Of a stretch of DNA of 53,764 bases, positions 46,502 to 53,764 are shown in pieces. How positions within the stretch are numbered: the first letter of the stretch is position 1; the number at the start of each line of letters is the position of its first letter. The notes below the pieces were generated by a model, which saw only the letters and a list, made by a program, of their open reading frames with translations, was not told the DNA's origin and ran no database searches. A program made the translations under genes and the position numbers. The stretch comes from Alphaproteobacteria bacterium (GTDB taxonomy: Bacteria; Pseudomonadota; Alphaproteobacteria; 16-39-46; JABJFC01), in assembly GCA_018662925.1 (NCBI GenBank), contig JABJFC010000085.1:1-53764 (forward strand). Reading direction: 5' to 3'.

Positions 46502-47341
46502 ATGACATCAACGAACCGCAAAAAAACTGGGCCCAAGGTATCTGTCATTGTGACCACCTATAATTGGCCAAAAGCCTTAGACTGTGTTTTACATGCACTC
46601 CAGAATCAGGACTATGATAACTATGAAGTGATTGTCGCCGACGATGGTTCGAAACCTGAAACGAAATCCCTCATAGATCGCTACAAAGCCTTGCCCCATT
46701 TCAACTTAAAGCACTATTGGCAAGAAGACGTTGGCTTTCGAGTCTCTAAAGCCCGCAACGGGGCCTTTAATACATCTACTGGAGATTACATTATCTTTAC
46801 CGATGGTGATTGTATCCCTCTCCCCAACTTCATTAGAAAGCATGTGGAATATTCTGAAGCCGGTTACTTTACGACGGGACGACGTTCGTATATTCGCAAA
46901 CCCATGACCCAACGCATTTTTAAAAATGGTTTTCATATTGAAACATGGGGACGCTCTGTTTGGTTTCTTCTTTCCCTTTGTGCCCAAGCCAATCGCCCCT
47001 TTCAGTTTCTTCCCCTCTTACAAAGCCGTTCAAGCCGCTCAGCTTACCAAGATAAATGGGAAAGAGCGCAGACATGCAACCTTGGGGTGTCCCGAAAAGA
47101 CTTTATATCTGTGGGCGGATTTGATGAGCGCTATGAAGGATATGGACAAGAGGACTCGGATTTTGTGATCAGGCTCCTTCGATCTGGCATCAAGCGTATC
47201 AATATGGAATACGTTGGCCCCGTCCTTCATCTGTATCATTCACGTAAACAATCCTACACGGGCCCCAACAAAAATGCAGACTACTTCTCTGAAACCTTCA
47301 GTGGTTCAAACACCATGGCAAAGAAAACATCCGTAGGATAA
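46502..47341 (+). CDS. Family 2 glycosyltransferase
   Basis: A 279-residue cytosolic GT-A enzyme. The UDP-sugar-binding N-terminus is VSVIVTTYNWPKALDC and VIVADDGSKPET, the metal-binding DxD is in IFTDGDCIP (about residue 100), and the acceptor/catalytic ED is in GYGQEDSDFVIRL. The C-terminal galactosyltransferase-like part (GVSRKDFISVGGFDERY) suggests a surface glycan transferase. The sugar is unknown. A good ribosome site (AAAGGAT) precedes the ATG. The gene is in the opposite orientation to proS and lolC, which usually sit together, so it looks inserted. Its stop is 4 bases from a repeat of the proS 3' end. Confidence 0.84.
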   Translation: MTSTNRKKTGPKVSVIVTTYNWPKALDCVLHALQNQDYDNYEVIVADDGSKPETKSLIDRYKALPHFNLKHYWQEDVGFRVSKARNGAFNTSTGDYIIFTDGDCIPLPNFIRKHVEYSEAGYFTTGRRSYIRKPMTQRIFKNGFHIETWGRSVWFLLSLCAQANRPFQFLPLLQSRSSRSAYQDKWERAQTCNLGVSRKDFISVGGFDERYEGYGQEDSDFVIRLLRSGIKRINMEYVGPVLHLYHSRKQSYTGPNKNADYFSETFSGSNTMAKKTSVG

Positions 47342-47345
47342 TTGT

Positions 47346-47423
47346 TACGCTACGTTTATGCTGACTTGCGATATGCTGCTATGCTACGCTACGCTACGTT
47401 TACGCTGACTTGCGATAGGCGGC
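47346..47423. repeat. Duplicated 34-base segment of the proS 3' end
   Basis: Two copies, 47346-47379 and 47390-47423, differ at three positions by my count and are 44 bases apart. The second includes the last codons and stop of proS; the first lies outside it, next to the glycosyltransferase stop. A TACGC micro-repeat (CTACGCTACGCTACG) lies between them. Confidence 0.82.
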
Positions 47424-48710
47424 AATTTTAGATGTAAAATGGGAAAATGCCGACTCAACTGATAGCTCTTCCCGTTCACCCGTTCGACGGTTTTTCAGCT
47501 CAATCTGTCCCTTTGCAAGTCCTCTTGGCCCCACGATGAACTGCCAAGGTAATCCAATAAGATCCATATCTGAAAACTTAGCACCTGGTTGCATCTCCCT
47601 ATCATCATAAAGGACATCCAAATTAGATTCTTGGAAGGCGGCATACAAGTCGTTACACATTTTATCGGTGCCCACATCTCCAACTTTTAAGTTGATGATC
47701 CCTGCCGTGAATGGCGCAACACTCTCGGGCCACTTAATGCCATGATCGTCATAATTGGCTTCAATAATGGCTCCCACAAGTCGAGACACACCTATACCAT
47801 ATGATCCCATTTCCACAGGAACCAACGATCCGTCAGGTCCAGCGACCGTCGCCCCAAGTGCCTCAGAGTATTTGGTGCCAAAATAGAAAATATGCCCCAC
47901 CTCTATGCCACGGGCCGTTAAAAGATCTTCCTCCTTTACGGGGCAATTCTTAGGGTCGTGCATGTCATCGGCTGCAGCATAAAGAGTTCTCATATGGTCA
48001 ACATCTAGATCAGCCCCACTGATCTTTTCGAAGGCCTTATCATAGAAGACTTCGCTCTCGCCAGTTTTTGCCAGAATTTGAAATTCCTGACTCATATCAC
48101 CCCCAATGGGGCCTGGATCGGCTTTAACTGGAATCGCCACAAGTCCCATGCGGGCAAAAGTCTTCAGATAAGCCTCATACATATTCTTGTAGGAAGCTTC
48201 GGCACCCTTTCTATCAATATCAAAGGAATAATTATCCTTCATCAAGAACTCACGACCACGCATAACACCAAATCTGGGGCGAATTTCATCTCGAAACTTC
48301 CACTGGATCTGGTAGAGATTCTTAGGCAGATCTTTATAGCTCTTGATATACTTTCTAAAAATATCAGTGATCACTTCTTCATTTGTGGGGCCATAGAGCA
48401 TTTCCCGGTCATGACGATCCTTTATACGGAGCATTTCCTTGCCATAACTATCATAGCGCCCACTTTCTTTCCAAAGATCTGCCGGCTGAAGCGTTGGCAT
48501 AAGGACTTCCTGACACCCTGCACGATCTTGCTCTTCTCGAACAATTTGTTCAATTTTATGAAGAACACGTACCCCCAAGGGAAGCCATGAATAAATCCCC
48601 GCACTTGTTTGACTGATCATCCCTGCACGCAACATCAAACGATGGGACATGACTTGGGCTTCGCTGGGTGTTTCTCTCAACGTAGGCAAAAAATACTTGG
48701 ATAATTTCAT
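47400..48710 (-). CDS. proS: Prolyl-tRNA synthetase, short alphaproteobacterial type
   Basis: Class II synthetase that charges tRNA-Pro. At 436 residues it lacks the editing insertion of the 570-residue bacterial form and so belongs to the short type common in alphaproteobacteria and mitochondria. Motifs are motif 1 [20 protein letters not shown], motif 2 [18 protein letters not shown] and motif 3 [14 protein letters not shown], followed by the anticodon-binding domain (about 335-436). The 3' end, which encodes KIAAYRKSA, is duplicated downstream. The ATG has no strong ribosome site but fits the family start. Confidence 0.95.
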   Translation of the reverse strand: MKLSKYFLPTLRETPSEAQVMSHRLMLRAGMISQTSAGIYSWLPLGVRVLHKIEQIVREEQDRAGCQEVLMPTLQPADLWKESGRYDSYGKEMLRIKDRHDREMLYGPTNEEVITDIFRKYIKSYKDLPKNLYQIQWKFRDEIRPRFGVMRGREFLMKDNYSFDIDRKGAEASYKNMYEAYLKTFARMGLVAIPVKADPGPIGGDMSQEFQILAKTGESEVFYDKAFEKISGADLDVDHMRTLYAAADDMHDPKNCPVKEEDLLTARGIEVGHIFYFGTKYSEALGATVAGPDGSLVPVEMGSYGIGVSRLVGAIIEANYDDHGIKWPESVAPFTAGIINLKVGDVGTDKMCNDLYAAFQESNLDVLYDDREMQPGAKFSDMDLIGLPWQFIVGPRGLAKGQIELKNRRTGEREELSVESAFSHFTSKIAAYRKSA

Positions 48711-48789
48711 AATGGGCCTCTATTTCATACGTAGAAACTTGTAACATTCCTCGCCCTACCTTGACCAGATCCAAATGGCAAGGCGGCAT

Positions 48790-48816
48790 AAAAAAAGGGG
48801 GCCAACGCGGCCCCCT
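48790..48816 (-). terminator. Intrinsic terminator of the lipoprotein gene
   Basis: An eight-pair stem, AGGGGGCC/GGCCCCCT on the plus strand, with loop AACGC (48804-48808). On the minus strand seven T follow immediately. It lies 24 bases after the stop of the 48840 lipoprotein gene and before proS, so proS needs its own promoter within 48711-48789. Confidence 0.88.
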
Positions 48817-48839
48817 CTTCTTGATTATTATAAGGAAGA

Positions 48840-49565
48840 CTAGGCAGCTCTTCCTTCAAAGGTGTTCTTTAACGTTTCTTTCGTCGCTTCGGTCCATTCA
48901 ATCATCTCTTTAAGATACGCTTTCTGGTCCGCATTCAAAAGATGCTTGCGATCTTTTCTCCAGTTGCTCAACTTGAATGTCGCCGTCTTGATAGCGTCAA
49001 CTCCATCTACTGTAGGATCAAAAGAATAAGTAACCTTCAAAGATCCACCATATTGAGCCAAATCATAAACAGCTTTGAAGACCAGGTCAGTCGTAAAGTC
49101 GATATCATTGGTTTCAATAAAGCTTTGTCCTAATTCAGAACCTTTTAGTGGCCTTAAAAGCAAGTAGGCCAAACTTAGAGGACGAGGCTCACCGCGTGGC
49201 TTTTTCTTCTGATTAATACGACCGGTAAAAAACTCGGAGGCATAGAAGTCATGCTTAATTTCTTCAGGCTTTGTTCTGTATTGCTTCCTGTCATACCCAA
49301 GTGTCGTTTCGACGCGTACTGCAGCCAATAGCTTGTCACCATCTAACTGAAGGAGCTTTACATCAGCCTTAGAGCTTTCATGTCCCGCTGGGGTAACTTT
49401 AGACTCAGAACAAACCCAAGTTCCTTCTGGTAGCGGAATCGTGTTACTGCCAACTGTAACAGCTCCCTCAAGCTGTTCACCCTGTGTGGGCATTGACTGC
49501 TGATGATTCACTTGGGAACAAGCAGCCAGAATGACTGTTAATAATAATAATGGATAATGGCGCAT
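48840..49565 (-). CDS. Putative lipoprotein of unknown function
   Basis: A 241-residue exported protein. A short signal peptide ends in the lipobox LTVILAAC (Cys16), so it should be lipidated and is a candidate client of the LolCD system encoded nearby. The mature part is beta-rich in its first half (TWVCSESKVTPAG, LLQLDGDKLLAAVRVE) and ends in a helical region (KAYLKEMIEWTEATKET). I find no named family. It is monocistronic: it has an AAAGG ribosome site and a strong intrinsic terminator. Confidence 0.76.
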   Translation of the reverse strand: MRHYPLLLLTVILAACSQVNHQQSMPTQGEQLEGAVTVGSNTIPLPEGTWVCSESKVTPAGHESSKADVKLLQLDGDKLLAAVRVETTLGYDRKQYRTKPEEIKHDFYASEFFTGRINQKKKPRGEPRPLSLAYLLLRPLKGSELGQSFIETNDIDFTTDLVFKAVYDLAQYGGSLKVTYSFDPTVDGVDAIKTATFKLSNWRKDRKHLLNADQKAYLKEMIEWTEATKETLKNTFEGRAA

Positions 49566-49822
49566 ACTCTGATACCTTTCTATCTATATCTAAACCACAT
49601 ACTTAGAAGTGCCCGGCGGCACTAATTCTATCTAAAGATAGCTCAACACAATTTGATTAAAATCTATTATTTTCAACGGGAATAACTACACCCATATTTA
49701 TACGAAGTAAAGAAGGTATTTTGCAAAATCCCATTTATTTTTCAGAAAAGTTGTCTCTTTCCTACACAAAATGAAGGACTTTTCAGAGAAATCCCTATAG
49801 AATGTACCTAAGGAGTTATACA

Positions 49823-50359
49823 ATGAAGGGTGGTTATTTCATGCGTTGCCTATATCTTTCTATCACAGTCTTACCCCTCATTTTTGTCCAAGAAGTTGCT
49901 GCAGACTCCCTCAAAAATCCCGCAAAGAAGATAACCAAAACTGAATTAAAATCACCGTCAAATAAGGCTGATTCCAAAAGCTCAGGCTCTGCGAAAGGAA
50001 AGAAGCCCTTAGATTGCGATGGTAAAAAAATACGCTACCAGAATGACCCAACACCCGCCATAGAAGAATGTATAAATCATCTACTAGATAAAGAAAAAAC
50101 GACTGGCCTTTCAAAGCAAATCCTCCTTAAAGATAAAGCGAAAAAAAAAGCCGAAAACAAGGAACAAAGGCAAAAATTACAAGACAGAGACAGAGCAGCC
50201 CATAAGAAAAGATTAAAGTCTATAGAAGACAAAAAAGTGGATGACCTTAATGCAAGACTCATGAGGCGCGAAGCAGAAGATTATCATAAGGCAAAACGCA
50301 GCAGAAGAAAACAAACGAATCGACACTGGCACAAAAATTACAGAAATAAAATTCGGTAA
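49823..50359 (+). CDS. Secreted lysine-rich charged-helix protein
   Basis: A 178-residue protein that I do not recognise. The signal peptide is residues 1-28 (CLYLSITVLPLIFVQEVAA, cleavage before DS). The mature part is highly basic: a Ser/Lys linker, two cysteines (PLDC and EECINH) and then a long charged helix (KDKAKKKAENKEQRQKLQ and DRAAHKKRLKS) ending in an Arg/His-rich tail. AAGGAG, 8 bases before the ATG at 49823, fixes this start; the ATG at 49802 has none. It resembles the 38453 product in design (signal peptide plus Lys-rich helix) without clear homology. Confidence 0.68.
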   Translation: MKGGYFMRCLYLSITVLPLIFVQEVAADSLKNPAKKITKTELKSPSNKADSKSSGSAKGKKPLDCDGKKIRYQNDPTPAIEECINHLLDKEKTTGLSKQILLKDKAKKKAENKEQRQKLQDRDRAAHKKRLKSIEDKKVDDLNARLMRREAEDYHKAKRSRRKQTNRHWHKNYRNKIR

Positions 50360-50435
50360 TATTCGAAAAAATTGCAGATCATCGTATCTGCTCCACCCAA
50401 GGAAGTTGCAGCGTTAATTTAGGACATTTCACATT

Positions 50436-50448
50436 TGCATTATATGCA
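50436..50448. promoter_or_regulatory. Palindrome TGCAT-TAT-ATGCA, possible operator 1
   Basis: A perfect 5+3+5 dyad. It overlaps a -35-like TTGCAT (50435-50440) with TAGAAA about 16 bases downstream. The same half-sites recur at 50529. Confidence 0.45.
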
Positions 50449-50528
50449 TATCCAGATAGAAAAATCTGAGCTAATTTAAAATTATTAAAGGCGAAAAACT
50501 ACAGGAAAACAAAGGATTTCATGTAACT

Positions 50529-50541
50529 TGCATTCAATGCA
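50529..50541. promoter_or_regulatory. Palindrome TGCAT-TCA-ATGCA, possible operator 2
   Basis: Second dyad with identical half-sites, 93 bases from the first. It also overlaps a TTGCAT (50528-50533), and a TATGTT lies about 15 bases further. It is 133 bases before the ATG of the autoinducer-binding protein. Confidence 0.45.
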
Positions 50542-50673
50542 TACCGTCTATGTTAAAATTCTACTAACATATTAAAATTTCTCCTCTATATTTACGAATA
50601 TATGAGATTGTCGATTTTGAATTTTTTCACTTTGAGCATTTGATTTGCTCGCTAGTTTTTTGGAGATTCTGTT

Positions 50674-51159
50674 ATGAACCTTGCCCGTGATTATAATGTT
50701 ACGGTTATACCAGCAGAGAATGAAGCCCCGTTTGCTGATGTTTTAAAAAAGTTCGAAACTCTTGGTTTCAACTATTTATCTCATGGCGTCGTGTCAGCCG
50801 ATAAAGATGTTTCCGTCTACTTTTCGAATAGTCGCTGGGGCAAAATTTACGAAGAAAAATCTCTAGGGGATAAAGATCCGTCTCTGCATTTCATCGAGCA
50901 AGAAAATAGAGTCATGTTTCCGTGGAGTAGTATTGAGAAATCAGAGGTCATGTCCCTCCGCCAAGAAACCTGTAACATTGAAGACGGTATTTCTATATAC
51001 GCCCACGCATCGGATGGTGGCGGCGTTGTACTTGGTCTTGGGGTCAAGAAAAGAGAAGACATGGCGCGACTGGCGTGGAACTTCCCCAAATCTGAGATAA
51101 AGCAAGCCATGGAAGAGTTGATGTCTGTACATCAAGAGGTAAAAGACCACCAGGCATAA
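50674..51159 (+). CDS. Stand-alone LuxR-type autoinducer-binding domain protein
   Basis: A 161-residue cytosolic protein whose whole length resembles the acyl-homoserine-lactone-binding domain of LuxR regulators. The spaced signature is seen: GFNYLSHGV, then W-x3-Y-E, a DP pair (KDPSLHF), PWSSIE where LuxR proteins have PF/PxW, and the glycine-rich end DGISIYAHASDGGGVVLGLG. The usual C-terminal helix-turn-helix (about 65 residues) is absent, and there is no remnant in the 9 bases before the convergent gene. It may be a dominant-negative partner or a ligand sponge, or it may bind another ligand. Assignment rests on pattern matching and is moderate. Confidence 0.65.
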   Translation: MNLARDYNVTVIPAENEAPFADVLKKFETLGFNYLSHGVVSADKDVSVYFSNSRWGKIYEEKSLGDKDPSLHFIEQENRVMFPWSSIEKSEVMSLRQETCNIEDGISIYAHASDGGGVVLGLGVKKREDMARLAWNFPKSEIKQAMEELMSVHQEVKDHQA

Positions 51160-51168
51160 TAGTGAGGT

Positions 51169-52089
51169 TTATTGCCAATAAATAGAGGTGATGCCGAAAA
51201 GTTGTACTAGATAATCTCTTAAAAAACGTCCTCCAAAACCACCGAAGCAGCCACCATCAATATTTTCCACTAATCCGGATAGAAATAACAATTTGGAATC
51301 AAAAGGATTTTGGCGTAAATCAGTCAACGCCCAGCCTCTCTGGAGCATCTCCACTACATTGAGCCCTGTTTCAGGATCAATCCCACTCTTTTTGAGATGA
51401 ACTGCAAGTTTTTCAAGATTACGTGGAAGAGTCTTTTGTAAGTCATTTCCAGAAAGCGTTTTGGAAAACTCCTCAATTTGTTTTCTTAAGGTTATAAAAG
51501 TTAACCTTGAACTCAAGGGAAATAGTCTCTCTCCAATCGCTAGAACTTCTGTCTTATAGGGGGCTACAATTTTTTTGTTAAAGTCATGAACATTCATGCC
51601 TTGAGATAATTTAACGAATTGGTCGAGGACTTTTTTTAGAAAAACAATATCTTTATCAGTAATTGTAAAATCAACCTTTTGTGCCCGTCCTTGATACTGC
51701 TTGTTTTCAGGATTTTTTTTCCCTTTTTCTAACAAGCTAAGCCCAGATTGTAGGTCAGACTCTAAATTATTTAAATTTGAGGTAATTCCCTTGGATCCTC
51801 CACCTAGCTTAGCAATATTGTTCTTACCCTGACTTGGTTCCCCAAGTGCTTCTTTGGATTCGAATAATTTCGGCCCAGTCCAGAATTTAGCAATATAACT
51901 CTTACCACCATTAGGTCTATATTTTTTCACCAAAGCCTTATAGACCTCATCTTCACTAAGACCCTCTCTTAGCATACTATCTCTTTCTCTAATTATCTTG
52001 TGAACTGCCCCTGCATCTGACACCGGGAATATTCCACACGAGGCAACCATTAAAAAAGTTAATAAACTGCGTAAAATAATCCTCTTCAT
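51169..52089 (-). CDS. Secreted protein of unknown function
   Basis: A 306-residue protein that I do not recognise. A signal peptide covers about residues 1-28 (LRSLLTFLMVASCGIFPV, cleavage near AGA-VH). There follow a basic, Gly/Asn-rich linker (about 60-115) and a helical domain with repeated LxxF/L heptads (VLDQFVKLSQGMN, RLTFITLRKQIEEFSKTLSG). The C-terminus is glycine- and aromatic-rich (DGGCFGGFGGRFLRDYLVQL). An Ala-Ser-Cys at 17-19 could be read as a lipobox but lies inside the hydrophobic core. Codon and base use are AT-rich like the other accessory genes. It is convergent with the autoinducer-binding gene with a 9-base gap. Confidence 0.66.
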   Translation of the reverse strand: MKRIILRSLLTFLMVASCGIFPVSDAGAVHKIIRERDSMLREGLSEDEVYKALVKKYRPNGGKSYIAKFWTGPKLFESKEALGEPSQGKNNIAKLGGGSKGITSNLNNLESDLQSGLSLLEKGKKNPENKQYQGRAQKVDFTITDKDIVFLKKVLDQFVKLSQGMNVHDFNKKIVAPYKTEVLAIGERLFPLSSRLTFITLRKQIEEFSKTLSGNDLQKTLPRNLEKLAVHLKKSGIDPETGLNVVEMLQRGWALTDLRQNPFDSKLLFLSGLVENIDGGCFGGFGGRFLRDYLVQLFGITSIYWQ

Positions 52090-52288
52090 AATAATGATCT
52101 TTCAACTACTTAGTTATCTATTAATCCCGGAACAGTAACATAATATAATCTATAAATATAATAAAAATGTATTTATGTATTGGTAGAATATATAGAGATC
52201 TCTGCATAATAAATCTGATATAACCTATTGATATAAATTAATAATAGGCTAAGATAGGGCATTCTTTAATGAAGTAAGGAGCCCAAGT

Positions 52289-53216
52289 ATGACCTGTTTT
52301 GCCGAGATGTTAGTAACGCAAAAAGCCGATTCGAAGCATAGGCTAGATAAGATTCACGATATTGTTCGCTGGAAACGATTTGGTTATAGATTAGAAAAGG
52401 TCCTAAAGCGTTCAGAGCTGGGCCCAACAGGATATCCACCACTCAATCTATTCAAAGCCCTAGTTCTTCAGAACCTGTACGGACTCTCAGACCCAGAGAT
52501 GGAAGATATGTTATATGATCGGTTATCTTTCCGAAGATTTTGTGGCTTTAGTCTAACGGAGAAGATGCCGGATGAAACGACGATCTGTCGTTTTAGAAGC
52601 GCTCTGCAAGGGCACACAGAGAAGCTGCTATCCATGGTGAATCAATATATTGAATCACAGTATTCGTAGCAAATCAGGGACGATAATAGATGCGACAGTC
52701 ATAAGGTCAAGTGTTCGGCCTCCAGCCGGAGGATCTGTCTCAGAAAAAGATCCAGAGGCAGGATGGACTAAAAAAGGAGGCGAGTTTATTCACGGCTACA
52801 AAGCCCATGTAGGATAAGATGCTAAAATAGGATTGATTAATCGAGTGATAGGCACTTCAGCAGATGTTCACGACAGTCAGGTGTTTGAACAATTGCTGGA
52901 AGGAGATGAGCCGTTTGTAACGGCGGACAAGGCTTATGACAGTAAGAAACATAGAAAGATGCTGAGGGAGCACGCTATAGAAGATTGGCTATTGCACAAG
53001 GGGAGGAAGAATCAGAAATTATCTCGGTGCCAGATTGAGTTAAATAAAATGTTCAGCAAAACCCGTTGCAAAATAGAAAGAATATTTGCTCAGTGGAAAG
53101 TCCATATGGGACTCAACCGCTGTCGATACAAGGGCTGGTCTAAACATCAAGTGCACTTTGATCTTATGTCTATCGCCTATAATCTTAAACGTGCAGTAAA
53201 TATTCTCGCTACTTAG
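52289..53216 (+). pseudogene. IS5-family transposase, disrupted by a frameshift and a stop codon
   Basis: The first 127 codons (52289-52669) encode the IS5 N-terminal domain (LYGLSDPEMEDMLYDRLSFR, PDETTICRFR). The catalytic part continues in another frame: GTIIDATVI (from 52677, first Asp), then an in-frame TAA near 52818 after YKAHVG, then VTADKAYDS (second Asp) and KTRCKIERIFAQWK (Glu) up to 53216. So there is one shift of frame around 52660 and one nonsense codon, and the DDE residues are split. The ribosome site AAGGAG is intact. I could not define terminal inverted repeats. It belongs to a different IS5 subgroup from the transposase at the left edge. Confidence 0.88.
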
Positions 53217-53528
53217 ATTGGATTAGTGCGCCTAAAATCTGCCTTTTTGAACCATTTGAGGTTCAAAAAGGAATGATACTCCTTAAATATTTCATTTAAA
53301 TCCGACTTCTTCACCTTCTTTAAGGGCTCTCGAATTTACTCAGAGGTCTCCAACCAATACATATGAGACAAAATAAGGAAAATAAGTATCTCAACTGCTA
53401 ACCTAAATATGCTCTTTAGCTCTCTTCCCCTGCAAAGCAGAATGACGCCTAGTTAAAAATGGCTTGACTATTTTTACAATTTTTTCAATTATTAATCCTA
53501 TATTTTTAAGTGAGTAAGGAGAATGAAA
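53217..53528. other. Gene-free interval after the IS remnant
   Basis: AT-rich 312 bases with no plausible ORF. It holds one 12-bp inverted repeat (53242-53271) and, at its end, the ribosome site TAAGGAG of the broken ORF. The right end of the IS element is probably in its first 50 bases. Confidence 0.5.
53242..53271. repeat. Perfect 12-bp inverted repeat
   Basis: CCTTTTTGAACC and GGTTCAAAAAGG with loop ATTTGA. The T run is in the 5' arm and the A run in the 3' arm, the reverse of an intrinsic terminator, and no T run follows. It lies 26 bases after the transposase remnant. Confidence 0.7.
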
Positions 53529-53735
53529 ATGATTCATAAGTTTTCATTAAGAGCTTTCGCTTTTCTACTGATGGGATTCCTTTTCTCAAATTCTTCAACA
53601 GATTATATTTTTAGCTAGAAGACCAACCCAAAATCCGCGATAGGAAGTTACATTTCTCCTTCAAGTTCAAGGGGACGCAGTTTTTTCGATCGAGCGCGAG
53701 TTTTTTTAGGTGTTAAATTTTTAAATCAGCAATAA
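53529..53735 (+). pseudogene. Small secreted-protein gene broken by a TAG codon
   Basis: AAGGAG (53516-53521) sits 7 bases before the ATG at 53529. The frame encodes MIHKFSLRAFAFLLMGFLFS, a good signal peptide, and nine more residues, then meets TAG (53616-53618). It then stays open for 38 more codons (KTNPKSAIGSYISPSS onward) to a TAA at 53733-53735. The design resembles the exported small proteins at 38453 and 49823. A second possibility is a true 29-residue peptide. The product family is unknown. Confidence 0.5.
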
Positions 53736-53764
53736 TTGACCCAAAGCGCTAAAAGTTACTCTAA

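Larger units (their letters stand above)
50360..50673. other. AT-rich control region with paired palindromes
   Basis: This 314-base gap has no ORF that looks real. It contains two TGCAT-N3-ATGCA palindromes, long A/T tracts and the ribosome site GGAG at 50660-50663 of the downstream autoinducer-binding protein gene. Confidence 0.5.

Noticed and set aside
48078-48590. 170-codon plus-strand frame inside proS
   Set aside because: proS is certain from its motifs in the opposite strand, and the antisense frame has no ribosome site or recognisable domain.
53242-53271. Intrinsic terminator for the IS transposase
   Set aside because: The T and A runs have the reverse polarity and no T run follows the stem.
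1-53764. tRNA, rRNA or tmRNA genes
   Set aside because: I read the gene-free gaps for cloverleaf ends and the TTCGANTC-type arm and found none, though a covariance scan would be more sensitive.

Overview
The window reads as chromosomal DNA of an alphaproteobacterium, most likely an intracellular or host-associated lineage of the Holosporales/Paracaedibacter kind. This is inference, because no rRNA or marker gene here fixes the taxon. The grounds are an unbroken 14-gene nuo operon ending in birA, a short ProS with the lolC-lolD-dnaE cluster, xseB-ispA, an SCO-type oxidase assembly factor, IS5-family transposase remnants at both window edges, a patatin-like phospholipase, and many small lineage-specific secreted proteins rich in cysteine or lysine. 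I see no rRNA, tRNA, CRISPR array or prophage.

Layout. 1-58 holds the start of an IS5-type transposase. 223-10043 is housekeeping: a CDP-alcohol phosphatidyltransferase, a membrane protein/flavoprotein pair (TVP38 + MerA/LPD-like), a YhdP-like AsmA protein with nagZ, and aspC-pepP. 10095-12128 is an accessory patch: two tandemly duplicated secreted six-cysteine proteins with almost identical leaders, followed by a cluster of short repeats. 12129-18713 carries SCO, MutT, a patatin, xseB-ispA-yggT-folD-comF and a DUF1178 gene. 19009-23379 has a LysR regulator flanked by two paralogous MHS-type transporters, plus a methyltransferase. 23391-38294 is nuoABCDEFGHIJKLMN-birA on the minus strand, with cistrons overlapping or abutting almost throughout. 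38453-40748 is a second accessory patch of small exported proteins. 40880-48710 is dnaE-lolD-lolC and proS, separated by an oppositely oriented glycosyltransferase. 48840-53764 is a third accessory stretch: a lipoprotein, exported proteins, a LuxR-type autoinducer-binding domain without a DNA-binding domain, a broken IS5 transposase and a broken signal-peptide ORF.

How the genes work together. Complex I feeds electrons into a respiratory chain whose copper oxidase is presumably matured by SCO. NagZ, YhdP-like, LolCD and the phosphatidyltransferase serve the envelope. The MHS transporters probably import osmolytes or carboxylates under LysR control. The accessory patches look like effector or surface-protein reservoirs: signal peptides, cysteine pairs, strong Shine-Dalgarno sites and local duplications.

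The best candidates for something undescribed are the duplicated six-cysteine family with a conserved leader (10165-11753), the stand-alone autoinducer-binding protein downstream of two TGCAT-N3-ATGCA palindromes (50436-51159), and two cases in which the 3' end of a minus-strand gene (mutT, proS) is repeated just beyond its stop codon.
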